NCBI GenBank assembly: GCA_964492595.1
Contig: CAZBKY010000034.1
Location: forward strand, 1-7,643
DNA: 7,643 bases
Origin: CAYNFP01 sp964492595
Lineage (GTDB): Bacteria > Bacillota_I > Bacilli_A > RF39 > UBA660
Direction of reading: 5' to 3'
The stretch's first letter is position 1. Every line of letters starts with the position of its first letter. The notes under the pieces were generated by a model, which made no database searches, had not been told where the DNA came from, and saw nothing but the letters and a program-made list of their open reading frames with translations. Made by a program: the position numbers and the translations under genes. Shown here in pieces: positions 1 through 5,325 of this stretch.

Positions 1-424
1 TGCATGATACTGAAGCGACTACTATTACATCACGCCTGTTTATTAGTGCACTTGTAGCAGAATGTCTTAATTCATCTATTTCATCATTAATTGAACTATC
101 TTTTTCTATATATAAATCTTTACTTGGAACATATGCTTCAGGCTGATAATAATCATAATAAGAAACAAAGTATTCTACACGATTTTCTGGGAATAGTTCT
201 TTGAATTCTGAGTAAAGTTGTCCTGCAAGAGTTTTATTGTGCGCTAAAACAAGTGTAGGTTTCTGCACTTTTTTTATAACATTAGCAATCGTAAAAGTTT
301 TGCCGGTTCCTGTCGCTCCGAGTAATACCTGATGTTTTTCCCCCTTTTCAATTCCATTTACTAGGTCATCAATTGCCTTTGGTTGATCTCCACTCGGCTT
401 GTATTTTGAATTTATTTTAAACAT
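1..424 (-). CDS. uvrB: UvrABC system protein B, N-terminal part (cut by window edge)
   Basis: UvrB is the DNA-damage-verifying helicase-like subunit of nucleotide excision repair: it is loaded by UvrA, opens the helix at the lesion and recruits UvrC. The 141 visible codons match the family closely. They show the Q-motif SGDQPKAI (residues 11-18), Walker A GATGTGKT (36-43), the AHNKTLAGQL segment (61-70), the damage-probing beta-hairpin YYDYYQPEAYVP (89-100) and RHSATSAL (120-127). The end at ASVSC is exactly where the family continues with IYG, so the rest lies beyond base 1. The ATG at 422-424 is supported by a strong GGAGGG (431-436) six bases upstream. No convincing promoter was found in the 119 bases between this gene and the KilA-N remnant. 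Codons here are slightly richer in G/C than in the neighbouring genes. The identification is very secure. Confidence 0.97.
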   Translation of the reverse strand, partial: MFKINSKYKPSGDQPKAIDDLVNGIEKGEKHQVLLGATGTGKTFTIANVIKKVQKPTLVLAHNKTLAGQLYSEFKELFPENRVEYFVSYYDYYQPEAYVPSKDLYIEKDSSINDEIDELRHSATSALINRRDVIVVASVSC

Positions 425-515
425 TTTATTCCCTCCATTGCGACCATTTCTGTGTATTTATTCATCTGTCATTTCAGAATAATATTTATCATTAGTAGTT
501 CAATTGAAATAACAT

Positions 516-605
516 CTAACGGATCCCTCTATGTTCATGCAATTTATCTTTTTTTGGAGTTAGTATAAAACTGTCTTCTTGTATTTCTATTGTAACTAAT
601 CCATT
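516..605 (-). other. Possible protein-coding remnant in a second frame over the KilA-N tail
   Basis: In the frame shifted from the KilA-N tail, a stop-bounded stretch reads NGLVTIEIQEDSFILTPKKD and ends at TAG 516-518. Upstream in the same frame, beyond one TAA (606-608), lies YYITGLALIT. The balanced composition (Glu, Asp, Thr and Pro rather than the Asn/Tyr/Lys noise of random AT-rich DNA) suggests the end of another gene joined to the truncated KilA-N gene. The family is not recognised, and chance cannot be excluded over so short a stretch. Nothing further was identified between here and the uvrB ribosome site. Confidence 0.25.
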
Positions 606-1083
606 TTAAGTAATTAAAGCTAGTCCAGTAATATAATATTTGATATGTTTCATTAGATTTAAGTCTTTCAAATTCTTGAATTAAATATAATTTAAATTCT
701 GGAGATAACCAACTGGCAAATTCAAATGCAATATCAGGATGTGCACAAGTGCCACCATAGCGACCTTGTTTAGAAATAATTCCTATTGCATTAGTTGATA
801 ATATCCATTTTTTAGGCGTTATAACAAATGTATTTGCTCCAGATTCATTTTTAAACCCATCGAATTCGATGGAATTAAAATTTTCGTTATATAAATATTC
901 CCAAGTTCCTAAAAATTGAATTGTATAATTTGTTCTCATCTAGTTTTGAATAATATAATCCGTTCTATCTTTATCTTTGTATTTTGATAAATCTGTTATA
1001 GAAATATAATCAATATTTCCTACTCTCATTATTTCTACAAGATTTTCTTTAACATTTATTTCAGCTTTAATAGCACTCGACAT
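544..1083 (-). pseudogene. KilA-N domain protein, broken by an in-frame TAG
   Basis: KilA-N domains are DNA-binding modules typical of phages, large DNA viruses and prophage-like islands. The reading frame starts at ATG 1081-1083 with GGAG (1092-1095) seven bases upstream and begins MSSAIKAEINVKENL, then DYISITDLSKY. It hits TAG at 940-942 (codon 48) and continues in the same frame with MRTNYTIQFLGTWE, TNAIGIISKQGRYGG, AHPDIAFEFASWLSPEF and YLIQEFERLK, all family hallmarks. Relatives usually have NWM at this point, so TGG (Trp) to TAG is the likely lesion. After ETYQ (about base 636) the family resemblance stops: the remaining 30 or so residues are unlike the usual C-terminal half, which is missing. 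The stretch from 544 to 939 could still be translated alone from ATG 937-939, but it would lack the start of the domain and has no evident ribosome site. I call it a degraded, truncated gene. Confidence 0.85.
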
Positions 1084-1240
1084 TTTATCATCTCCATTCT
1101 ATTATATATTTTCGTTTCTATTTTATTTTCTAACCTACAAAAGAGGTCATTAAGATGTTCTCACTACAGTATTTACATGTATTGCCCAATGCATTTTATT
1201 TTATCACATTTTTACTTTTTAGTATACTACTATCAACTCT

Positions 1241-1503
1241 TTAGTTCATAAGAGGCAATTCTTTTGTCGTTTCTAATTTTGGATCATAATCAATGCTAGT
1301 TGCATATATATCAAGTACTTTTCTCCAAAGTACTTTTCGCTTGATCTAATTGAACGAATACGTTTATAATAATTTTTCAAAATGATTACCTTCGCCAAAT
1401 TTTTTTAATCTTTCATCATTCCATAGAAAAAACTTTTATCATATATTCTTTTTAAGATATCTAATTCCCATGTTCTAAATTTTGTTCCAATATGTGATTT
1501 AAC
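1241..1503 (-). pseudogene. RhuM (virulence RhuM / death-on-curing-type) gene remnant, multiply frameshifted
   Basis: RhuM-family proteins are common on genomic islands and next to mobile or restriction genes; their biochemical role is poorly defined. Pieces of the family's middle region appear in the correct order but in alternating frames. VKSHIGTKFRTW (1468-1503) runs on to a TAA at 1405-1407. NDERLKKFGEGNHFEKLL (1367-1420) is in a second frame, ending at TAA 1364-1366. RIRSIRSSEKYF (1327-1362) is back in the first frame. WRKVLDIYATSIDYDP (1280-1327) is in the second frame again, ending at TAA 1241-1243. The typical N-terminal half and the following FF..VQNKMHWA region are both absent. It cannot make a RhuM protein. 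Nothing recognisable was found in 1084-1240 between this remnant and the KilA-N start. Confidence 0.8.
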
Positions 1504-1640
1504 TATAACCATCTAAATAAAAATTTTATTTGAAGTGCAACTAACAAACATTTTCAGACAATGTTAAATTTGTAGATAAAATGATAACTTATGCTAAAAA
1601 CGGTACTTTAATTGCCAGGAGAAAAGCATTAGCTTTCTTA

Positions 1641-1659
1641 AATAATGATAATCAGAAAT
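1641..1659 (+). promoter_or_regulatory. Possible Fur-type iron box upstream of feoA
   Basis: This site matches 14 of 19 positions of the classical Fur box GATAATGATAATCATTATC, including 13 in a row (ATAATGATAATCA). It sits just upstream of the feoA -10 box, where a bound repressor would block transcription, and feoA is a classic Fur target. Caution is needed: the right half of the dyad is poor (in the 7-1-7 scheme the left arm TGATAAT is perfect but few bases of the right arm fit), AT-rich DNA produces such strings easily, and these bases are also the LNNDNQK codons of the L17 fragment. Confidence 0.35.
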
Positions 1660-1664
1660 TTTAT

Positions 1665-1670
1665 TATAAT
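1665..1670 (+). promoter_or_regulatory. Likely -10 box of feoA (TATAAT)
   Basis: A perfect TATAAT lies 32 bases before the feoA ATG, giving a leader of roughly 26 bases that contains the ribosome site. No good TTGACA-like -35 is seen at normal spacing (1642-1647 is ATAATG), so the promoter is incomplete by consensus. Confidence 0.4.
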
Positions 1671-1693
1671 ATATGCTAAAATTAATAATAAGA

Positions 1694-1698
1694 AGAGG
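1694..1698 (+). promoter_or_regulatory. Ribosome binding site fixing the feoA start
   Basis: AGAGG, within AAGAAGAGG, lies four bases before ATG 1703. An earlier in-frame ATG at 1673 has no such site and would place the Shine-Dalgarno bases inside the coding region, so 1703 is preferred. Confidence 0.7.
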
Positions 1699-1702
1699 TT
1701 TT

Positions 1703-1981
1703 ATGATACCATTATATTTTTGTAATATTGGCGAAGAATTTGTGATAACTAAAATAGAATATGATATTAAAACACAACATCTTAAAGATATGGGGTTTAT
1801 TAACCAAGAAATTATCAAAGTTATTAACAAAACTAAAGCAGGAATGATTGTCCTGGTTAAAGGTTATAGAGTCGCTATTGGGAATGATATTGCCAAATTT
1901 ATTTTGGGAATTATTGTTTTAAAAAAAGGCGAACAAATAAAAGATCCTATTCAAAAAAGAAAAAAAATTAATTCTGATTAA
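1703..1981 (+). CDS. feoA: FeoA-family protein (ferrous iron transport protein A-like, SH3-like)
   Basis: FeoA is a small cytoplasmic SH3-like protein that assists the FeoB ferrous iron permease. The 92-residue product shows the family pattern: an N-terminal IGEEFVITKIE strand (9-19), the LKDMGF turn (27-32), the EIIKVINKTKAGM strand region (36-48) and the VKGYRVAIGNDIAKFI ending (52-67). The core is the normal length of about 70 residues. A further 23 or so residues, rich in Lys (KKGEQIKDPIQKRKK), extend past the usual end. No feoB follows, because truA converges from the other strand only 45 bases on, so this is a stand-alone FeoA that may act with a distant FeoB or in another role. Some Firmicutes FeoA-like domains sit in DtxR-type regulators, but no DNA-binding domain is present here. 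Confidence 0.85.
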   Translation: MIPLYFCNIGEEFVITKIEYDIKTQHLKDMGFINQEIIKVINKTKAGMIVLVKGYRVAIGNDIAKFILGIIVLKKGEQIKDPIQKRKKINSD

Positions 1982-2009
1982 TCACTGATTGCTTTTCTAC
2001 GGCTTTTAA

Positions 2010-2027
2010 AAAAAATCATTATTTTTT
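2010..2027. terminator. Weak AT-only hairpin between convergent feoA and truA
   Basis: AAAAAAT (2010-2016) and ATTTTTT (2021-2027) can pair around a CATT loop, ending in a T-run on the plus strand and an equivalent run on the minus strand. Its place between two convergent genes fits a bidirectional terminator, but the stem has no G-C pair and overlaps the truA stop codon, so the call is tentative. Confidence 0.25.
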
Positions 2028-2751
2028 AATACCATATTTTGTTTAAATAAAGTCCACATCCCTCAATGCGTTTTCCGTTTTCACTTCTACTCTCTGAAGC
2101 AAATATTTTATCTATATCTTTAAGTGATTTCTTACCTTCATTTATTTCAAGCAACAAACCCACTATATTTCTAATCATGTATCTTAAAAATGATTTTGCT
2201 TTTATGTATATGCAAACTTCATTATCTTTTCTTACAATTTTGATGCTTTTTATATCTCTAATATAATTATCCCTTTCATTTTCAGAGGTAAATGCTTTGA
2301 AATTATGTATACCTTTTATTTTTCTTGCGGCTTTTCTAAGTAAACACAAGTTTATACTTTTATTATACTGAAGCACATAATCTTTTTTTAAAGGGTCATA
2401 AATAAGTGGATTAATTTTATAAATATATTTTTTCATTTTAACGCTATATCTTGCAGAAAAATCATTATTCACTTTGTATATTTTTTTAATATAAATTGAA
2501 GAATCTATCATTTTATTTAAAGAATTTAAAAATTTATTATAGTCTTTTATCTCGGGACTTATAAAATGAATATATTGATTATAAGCATGCACACCTTTGT
2601 CAGTTCTTGAAGCACCAATTGTTTTAATGTTTTTATTAAATATTTTACTTAAAGATTCTTCAATCTCTCCCTGCACTGTTTTTTGTTTACTTTGTTTTTG
2701 AAAACCATAAAATTTACTTCCATCATAAGATAAATTTATTAAATATTTCAT
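2026..2751 (-). CDS. truA: tRNA pseudouridine(38-40) synthase TruA
   Basis: TruA converts uridines 38-40 of the tRNA anticodon arm to pseudouridine in the cytoplasm. The 241-residue product shows the N-terminal YDGSKFYGFQKQ (9-20), the QGEIEESL segment (27-34), the catalytic loop GASRTDKGVHA (46-56) with the nucleophile Asp51, and the C-terminal SFLRYMIRNIVG and CGLYLNKIWY blocks. It is a little shorter than the roughly 250-270 residues usual in the family, but nothing essential is missing. The start overlaps the end of ecfT by 29 bases. AAAGAGG (2760-2766) lies eight bases upstream, inside ecfT, so translation is probably coupled. The ecfA1-ecfA2-ecfT-truA order is the classic Firmicutes arrangement downstream of rplQ. 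rplM and rpsI, which often follow truA, are not here. Confidence 0.96.
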   Translation of the reverse strand: MKYLINLSYDGSKFYGFQKQSKQKTVQGEIEESLSKIFNKNIKTIGASRTDKGVHAYNQYIHFISPEIKDYNKFLNSLNKMIDSSIYIKKIYKVNNDFSARYSVKMKKYIYKINPLIYDPLKKDYVLQYNKSINLCLLRKAARKIKGIHNFKAFTSENERDNYIRDIKSIKIVRKDNEVCIYIKAKSFLRYMIRNIVGLLLEINEGKKSLKDIDKIFASESRSENGKRIEGCGLYLNKIWY

Positions 2752-3505
2752 TTAAATAACCTCTTTCTATTAAATAAGATGCAAATATAATAATATGAAA
2801 TAACAAAAATATCAAATCATTAAACCCCACTTTATTAGTTCTATAGTTTGTTCTTCTTTTTCTTAAATTAAATCCTCTTATCTCTTCATTTTTTCTGATT
2901 TCTCTGCTTCTTTCAATACTTAGTCTAAGTATATTTTTATATGCCCTGGTTAAAGCATATATTCTGCCAAATATATCAGAGTTGCTATAATCTATTCCTC
3001 TGCTTGCCTGACTTTTCAGTATTTTATTTTCGGTAGTAATAACAAGTGGTATAAATCTTATCGTATTAGTTATTTTAACAACTATGCCAGATATTTTAAA
3101 ACCAAAAATATTGAATATATTTAATATTTTCTCAATACCATAATTTAATTCACTGGGAGATGTTGTATAAATAATAATTACTATATATTCCACTATTATT
3201 ATTAATTTTAAAAGATAAACGATGGTATCGTTAAGATATAATCCAAACGAATAACAAAAAAATGCTATTAATATGTACAAAAATCTTAAACTATAAAAAG
3301 TTTTAAAATAAAATCTTGTTGGAACGCTACTCAAAATAGCCATTATAAGTAAAAGTGCTGTTAAAAATAAATGAACCTCTAAAGACATGCTAAAGATAAT
3401 TAATATTATAGCTATGATAAAATTTATTAATTTTATTATAGGATTTAATCTATGGATGGAACTATCCACCGGATAAAAATTCCCAAAAGAATTATTAGAA
3501 TACAT
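2723..3505 (-). CDS. ecfT: Energy-coupling factor transporter transmembrane protein EcfT
   Basis: EcfT is the membrane scaffold of ECF importers: it links the two cytoplasmic ATPases to a substrate-binding S protein and passes on the conformational change. The 260-residue protein begins with the family's amphipathic entry (GNFYPVDSSIHRLNP, 8-22). Hydrophobic segments follow at about 24-40, 43-62, 72-92, 95-113 and a last one at about 229-245. The long cytoplasmic coupling region carries the two Arg-Gly motifs that dock on the ATPases: ASRG (167-170) and EIRG (208-211), the latter in a very basic stretch that continues NLRKRR. The ATG at 3503-3505 has AAGAGGTG (3513-3520) upstream and overlaps ecfA2 by 11 bases. 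Length and topology are normal, so the membrane part looks functional despite the altered ATPases next door. No S component is encoded in the window. Confidence 0.93.
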   Translation of the reverse strand: MYSNNSFGNFYPVDSSIHRLNPIIKLINFIIAIILIIFSMSLEVHLFLTALLLIMAILSSVPTRFYFKTFYSLRFLYILIAFFCYSFGLYLNDTIVYLLKLIIIVEYIVIIIYTTSPSELNYGIEKILNIFNIFGFKISGIVVKITNTIRFIPLVITTENKILKSQASRGIDYSNSDIFGRIYALTRAYKNILRLSIERSREIRKNEEIRGFNLRKRRTNYRTNKVGFNDLIFLLFHIIIFASYLIERGYLNEIFNKFIL

Positions 3506-4340
3506 CTCTATACACCTCTTTTATTAAATCTTTTATGTCTTTATGGTCTATAAATATTTTGTTTTTTCGAGTTTTTGCAAGAGATATAAATTTAATAATA
3601 TCAGGAACTTTTATCCCTAATGATTCAAATAAATCTACTTCTTTAAATACATTTCTTTTCCCTTCTAATATAAGTTTTGATTTATCAAATATATATATAT
3701 AATCAACAAATTGATATAAAAAATCAGTATCCTTACTCAATATAATAATTGTTTTATTATATTTTTCTTTCATTAACTTTAAAAATCTTATTAATTCTTT
3801 TTTATCTCTTGAGTTTAATCCTATAGTGGGTTCATCTAATATTATAATTTTAGGATTAAATACAATAATTGATGCCAAAGCTACTTTTTTAGCCTCTGAT
3901 AAAGTTAACTCATTAACTTTTTTATTTAAATAATCTTCATCTAATCCTACCATTTTCAAAGCATCAACTACTCTTAATTTAACTTTCTTTAGTTTATATT
4001 TAAAATATTTCATTCCAAATTCAATTTCTTTTTTTACAGTCTTATTAAAAAACATGTCATAAGGATTTTTAAATACATAACCAACATCAAATCTAAGATT
4101 ATTTATTTTTTTAATTCTTCTTCCATCATTAATGTAATCTCCAACTATGACTTTGCCTTTTGTAGGTCTTACTAAAGCATCTACGAGCTCAGCCACTGCA
4201 GTTTTACCACTGTTAGAGTTGCCAATAAAGGCGTATATAAGATTATCTTTTAAATCAAAACTTACATCTTTTAAAATTGTTTTTTCAAGTGGAGTTTTTC
4301 TATTTATTACAAAAGAAACATTTTCAAATTTTACTTCCAT
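3495..4340 (-). CDS. ecfA2: EcfA2-like ATPase of the ECF transporter, with altered ABC motifs
   Basis: This is the second ATP-binding subunit of the ECF module, expected on the cytoplasmic face of the membrane with EcfA1 and EcfT. Its 281 residues match EcfA2 in length and layout. Walker A GNSNSGKT (40-47) and Walker B IIILDEP (165-171, Asp169 and catalytic-position Glu170) are intact. Other ABC elements are not: the Q-loop Gln is Lys91 (VFKNP where the family has VFQ.P), the LSGGQ signature is LTLSE (145-149), the D-loop Asp is Asn176, and the switch His is Lys203 (SKDTD where the family has THDMD-like). Flanking family residues align well (VGYV before the Q-loop, KKVALA after the signature), so these are substitutions rather than misalignment. 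ATG 4338-4340 has GGTGGA six bases upstream and overlaps the ecfA1 stop by 10 bases. The gene is full length and unbroken. Confidence 0.9.
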   Translation of the reverse strand: MEVKFENVSFVINRKTPLEKTILKDVSFDLKDNLIYAFIGNSNSGKTAVAELVDALVRPTKGKVIVGDYINDGRRIKKINNLRFDVGYVFKNPYDMFFNKTVKKEIEFGMKYFKYKLKKVKLRVVDALKMVGLDEDYLNKKVNELTLSEAKKVALASIIVFNPKIIILDEPTIGLNSRDKKELIRFLKLMKEKYNKTIIILSKDTDFLYQFVDYIYIFDKSKLILEGKRNVFKEVDLFESLGIKVPDIIKFISLAKTRKNKIFIDHKDIKDLIKEVYRDVF

Positions 4341-5101
4341 ATTAAATCCACCAATTCTTTTATATCGAGTTTATAGTTTTCTATAATTCCATAATCTATT
4401 AGATATCTATTTAATTCAATAATAAAAGGAACACCAAAGCCCATTTTTTTCATTAGTTTTTCTTCTTTTAAAATACTTAGAGTGCTTCCATCTGCAATTA
4501 GTTTATCTTCATCTATTATTATAATTCTACTACCATATAATGATTCTTCAATATCATCTGTAAAATTTAAAACAATATTACCTTTTTTAACATATTCTTT
4601 TAGTAATAAACTGACTCTTATTTTATCATTATAATCAAATTCTGAGAATATATTATCTAGTATTAAAACTTTTGGTTCAAAAACATTTGCAGATAAGATT
4701 TTTAATTTAGCTCTATCTGAACTTCCCAAAGAAGATGGACTTCTTTTCAAAAATTTGGTTAAATTAAACTCCTTAGCTTTGATATCTATTATTTCTTTAA
4801 TCTGCTTTTTTGTTTTTGCTAAACTCTCAAGACTAAAAGCGATTTCATCTTCTACAGTTTCTGACACAAATATATCTAAATCTTTATTTAAAACATAAGA
4901 AATATCTTTATATATTTTTTCTAGACTTAACTTGCTTGAGTTTATAGAATTTATATATAAATTTTTTTGTTTTTTTTCAAATTTAAAAATATTTAGTATT
5001 TTTTTATTTCCTTTACCCAAAAAAGTAATAAAACTATTTTCATATATACTAAATTCAAAAATTTCATTTTCTATATATTTTAAATATTCTTTCACATCCA
5101 T
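4331..5101 (-). CDS. ecfA1: EcfA1-like subunit, degenerate ABC protein probably unable to hydrolyse ATP
   Basis: Its position as first gene of the ecfA-ecfA-ecfT-truA block, its 256-residue length and landmarks such as ETVEDEIAFSLE (81-92; family TVEDDVAFGLEN) and VLILD (145-149) identify it as the EcfA1/CbiO-type partner. Almost every catalytic motif is lost. The Walker A region is GKGNKKIL (29-36), lacking the last Gly and the Ser/Thr. The Q-loop Gln is Asn72, the signature is LGSSD (125-129), Walker B is LDN with Asn150 in place of the catalytic Glu, and the switch His is Asp182 (TDD for THD). I start it at ATG 5099-5101, with a weak AGG six bases upstream (5108-5110). An in-frame TTG at 5123-5125 would lie in the upstream terminator's T-run and is less likely. 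It may survive as a structural half of the dimer. A distant ABC pseudoenzyme is the alternative wording. Confidence 0.82.
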   Translation of the reverse strand: MDVKEYLKYIENEIFEFSIYENSFITFLGKGNKKILNIFKFEKKQKNLYINSINSSKLSLEKIYKDISYVLNKDLDIFVSETVEDEIAFSLESLAKTKKQIKEIIDIKAKEFNLTKFLKRSPSSLGSSDRAKLKILSANVFEPKVLILDNIFSEFDYNDKIRVSLLLKEYVKKGNIVLNFTDDIEESLYGSRIIIIDEDKLIADGSTLSILKEEKLMKKMGFGVPFIIELNRYLIDYGIIENYKLDIKELVDLIWK

Positions 5102-5116
5102 ACATAACCTATAACA

Positions 5117-5122
5117 ATTATA
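5117..5122 (-). promoter_or_regulatory. Possible -10 box for the ecf-truA operon
   Basis: A perfect TATAAT on the minus strand begins two bases after the terminator's T-run, and the ecf operon otherwise has no visible promoter. No -35 match is seen at normal spacing, and transcription would begin about nine bases before ATG 5101, giving a nearly leaderless message. Read-through from upstream is the alternative. Confidence 0.25.
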
Positions 5123-5123
5123 C

Positions 5124-5150
5124 AAAAAAAACCACTTAATTTAAAGTGGT
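5124..5150 (-). terminator. Rho-independent terminator of the surface-protein gene
   Basis: On the minus strand, ACCACTT and AAGTGGT (plus-strand 5131-5137 and 5144-5150) form a perfect 7-bp stem with a 6-base loop, followed directly by eight Ts (5124-5131). It lies about 20 bases after the last stop of the broken surface gene and just before ecfA1, so it separates the two transcription units. Confidence 0.85.
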
Positions 5151-5172
5151 AACTGAAATTTGTTAACAACTA

Positions 5173-5325
5173 TTATTCTAAATTAAACCTAAGATTGTCG
5201 ATCTCGTAGTTATGTTGTATTTCAGAAGGAGTTAATGCCCTACTGTATATCCTTATCGAATATATCTTTACGGGAAAATAACCGTAAGTAGGATTACTTT
5301 TACTTGGATTTCCCATCAATCCTAA
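5173..5325 (-). pseudogene. C-terminal end of a LamG/concanavalin-like domain, cut off by a stop
   Basis: In the same frame as the preceding segment and directly after TAA 5326-5328, 50 codons read from LGLMGNPSKSNPTYGYFPVK through IYSIRIYSRALTPSEIQHNY to FNLE, ending at TAA 5173-5175 with a TAG right behind. The K-IYS-RIYSRALT-EIQHNYE pattern is the well-known last strand and tail of LamG-type lectin domains. The rest of the domain, normally about 150 residues, is not visible, so a deletion near 5326 is likely in addition to the stop. A GTG or TTG start inside it is possible but unsupported. Confidence 0.7.

Larger units (their letters stand above)
1545..1679 (+). pseudogene. rplQ: Ribosomal protein L17 (rplQ) gene fragment
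   Basis: The stop-bounded frame reads VKFVDKMITYAKNGTLIARR then KALAFLNND (from 1563), matching the centre of bacterial L17, where relatives have a VEKMITLAKKGxLHARRQAxAF pattern. A full L17 is about 115-130 residues; only about 35 are recognisable, and the frame ends at TAA 1677-1679. There is no start codon or ribosome site. Upstream, bases about 1520-1550 in another frame read FEVQLT, which could be the preceding strand of L17, implying a frameshift near 1550. L17 is expected to be essential, so an intact copy should lie elsewhere. In Firmicutes rplQ normally sits directly upstream of ecfA1 on the same strand; here the fragment lies past truA on the opposite strand. Its 3' end carries the presumed feoA promoter. 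Confidence 0.75.

Noticed and set aside
1314..1338. Direct repeat of AAGTACTTTTC
   Set aside because: The two copies encode adjacent pieces of the RhuM SEKYF and RKVLD segments; coding similarity explains them and there is no third copy.
1594..1830. 78-residue minus-strand open frame
   Set aside because: It is the antisense of the L17 fragment and feoA, with no ribosome site and AT-driven composition.
2066..2266. 66-residue plus-strand open frame
   Set aside because: It lies antisense within truA, which is securely identified.
4147..4386. 79-residue plus-strand open frame
   Set aside because: It is antisense to the EcfA2 Walker A region; no ribosome site or family resemblance.
4932..5114. 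60-residue plus-strand open frame, very hydrophobic
   Set aside because: Its Phe/Leu/Ile-rich composition is the mirror of Lys/Glu/Asn codons in ecfA1; no start signal.
5123..5125. Upstream TTG start adding eight residues to EcfA1
   Set aside because: It lies in the T-run of the upstream terminator, has no ribosome site, and the extra residues do not resemble the family start. ATG 5099-5101 is better placed.
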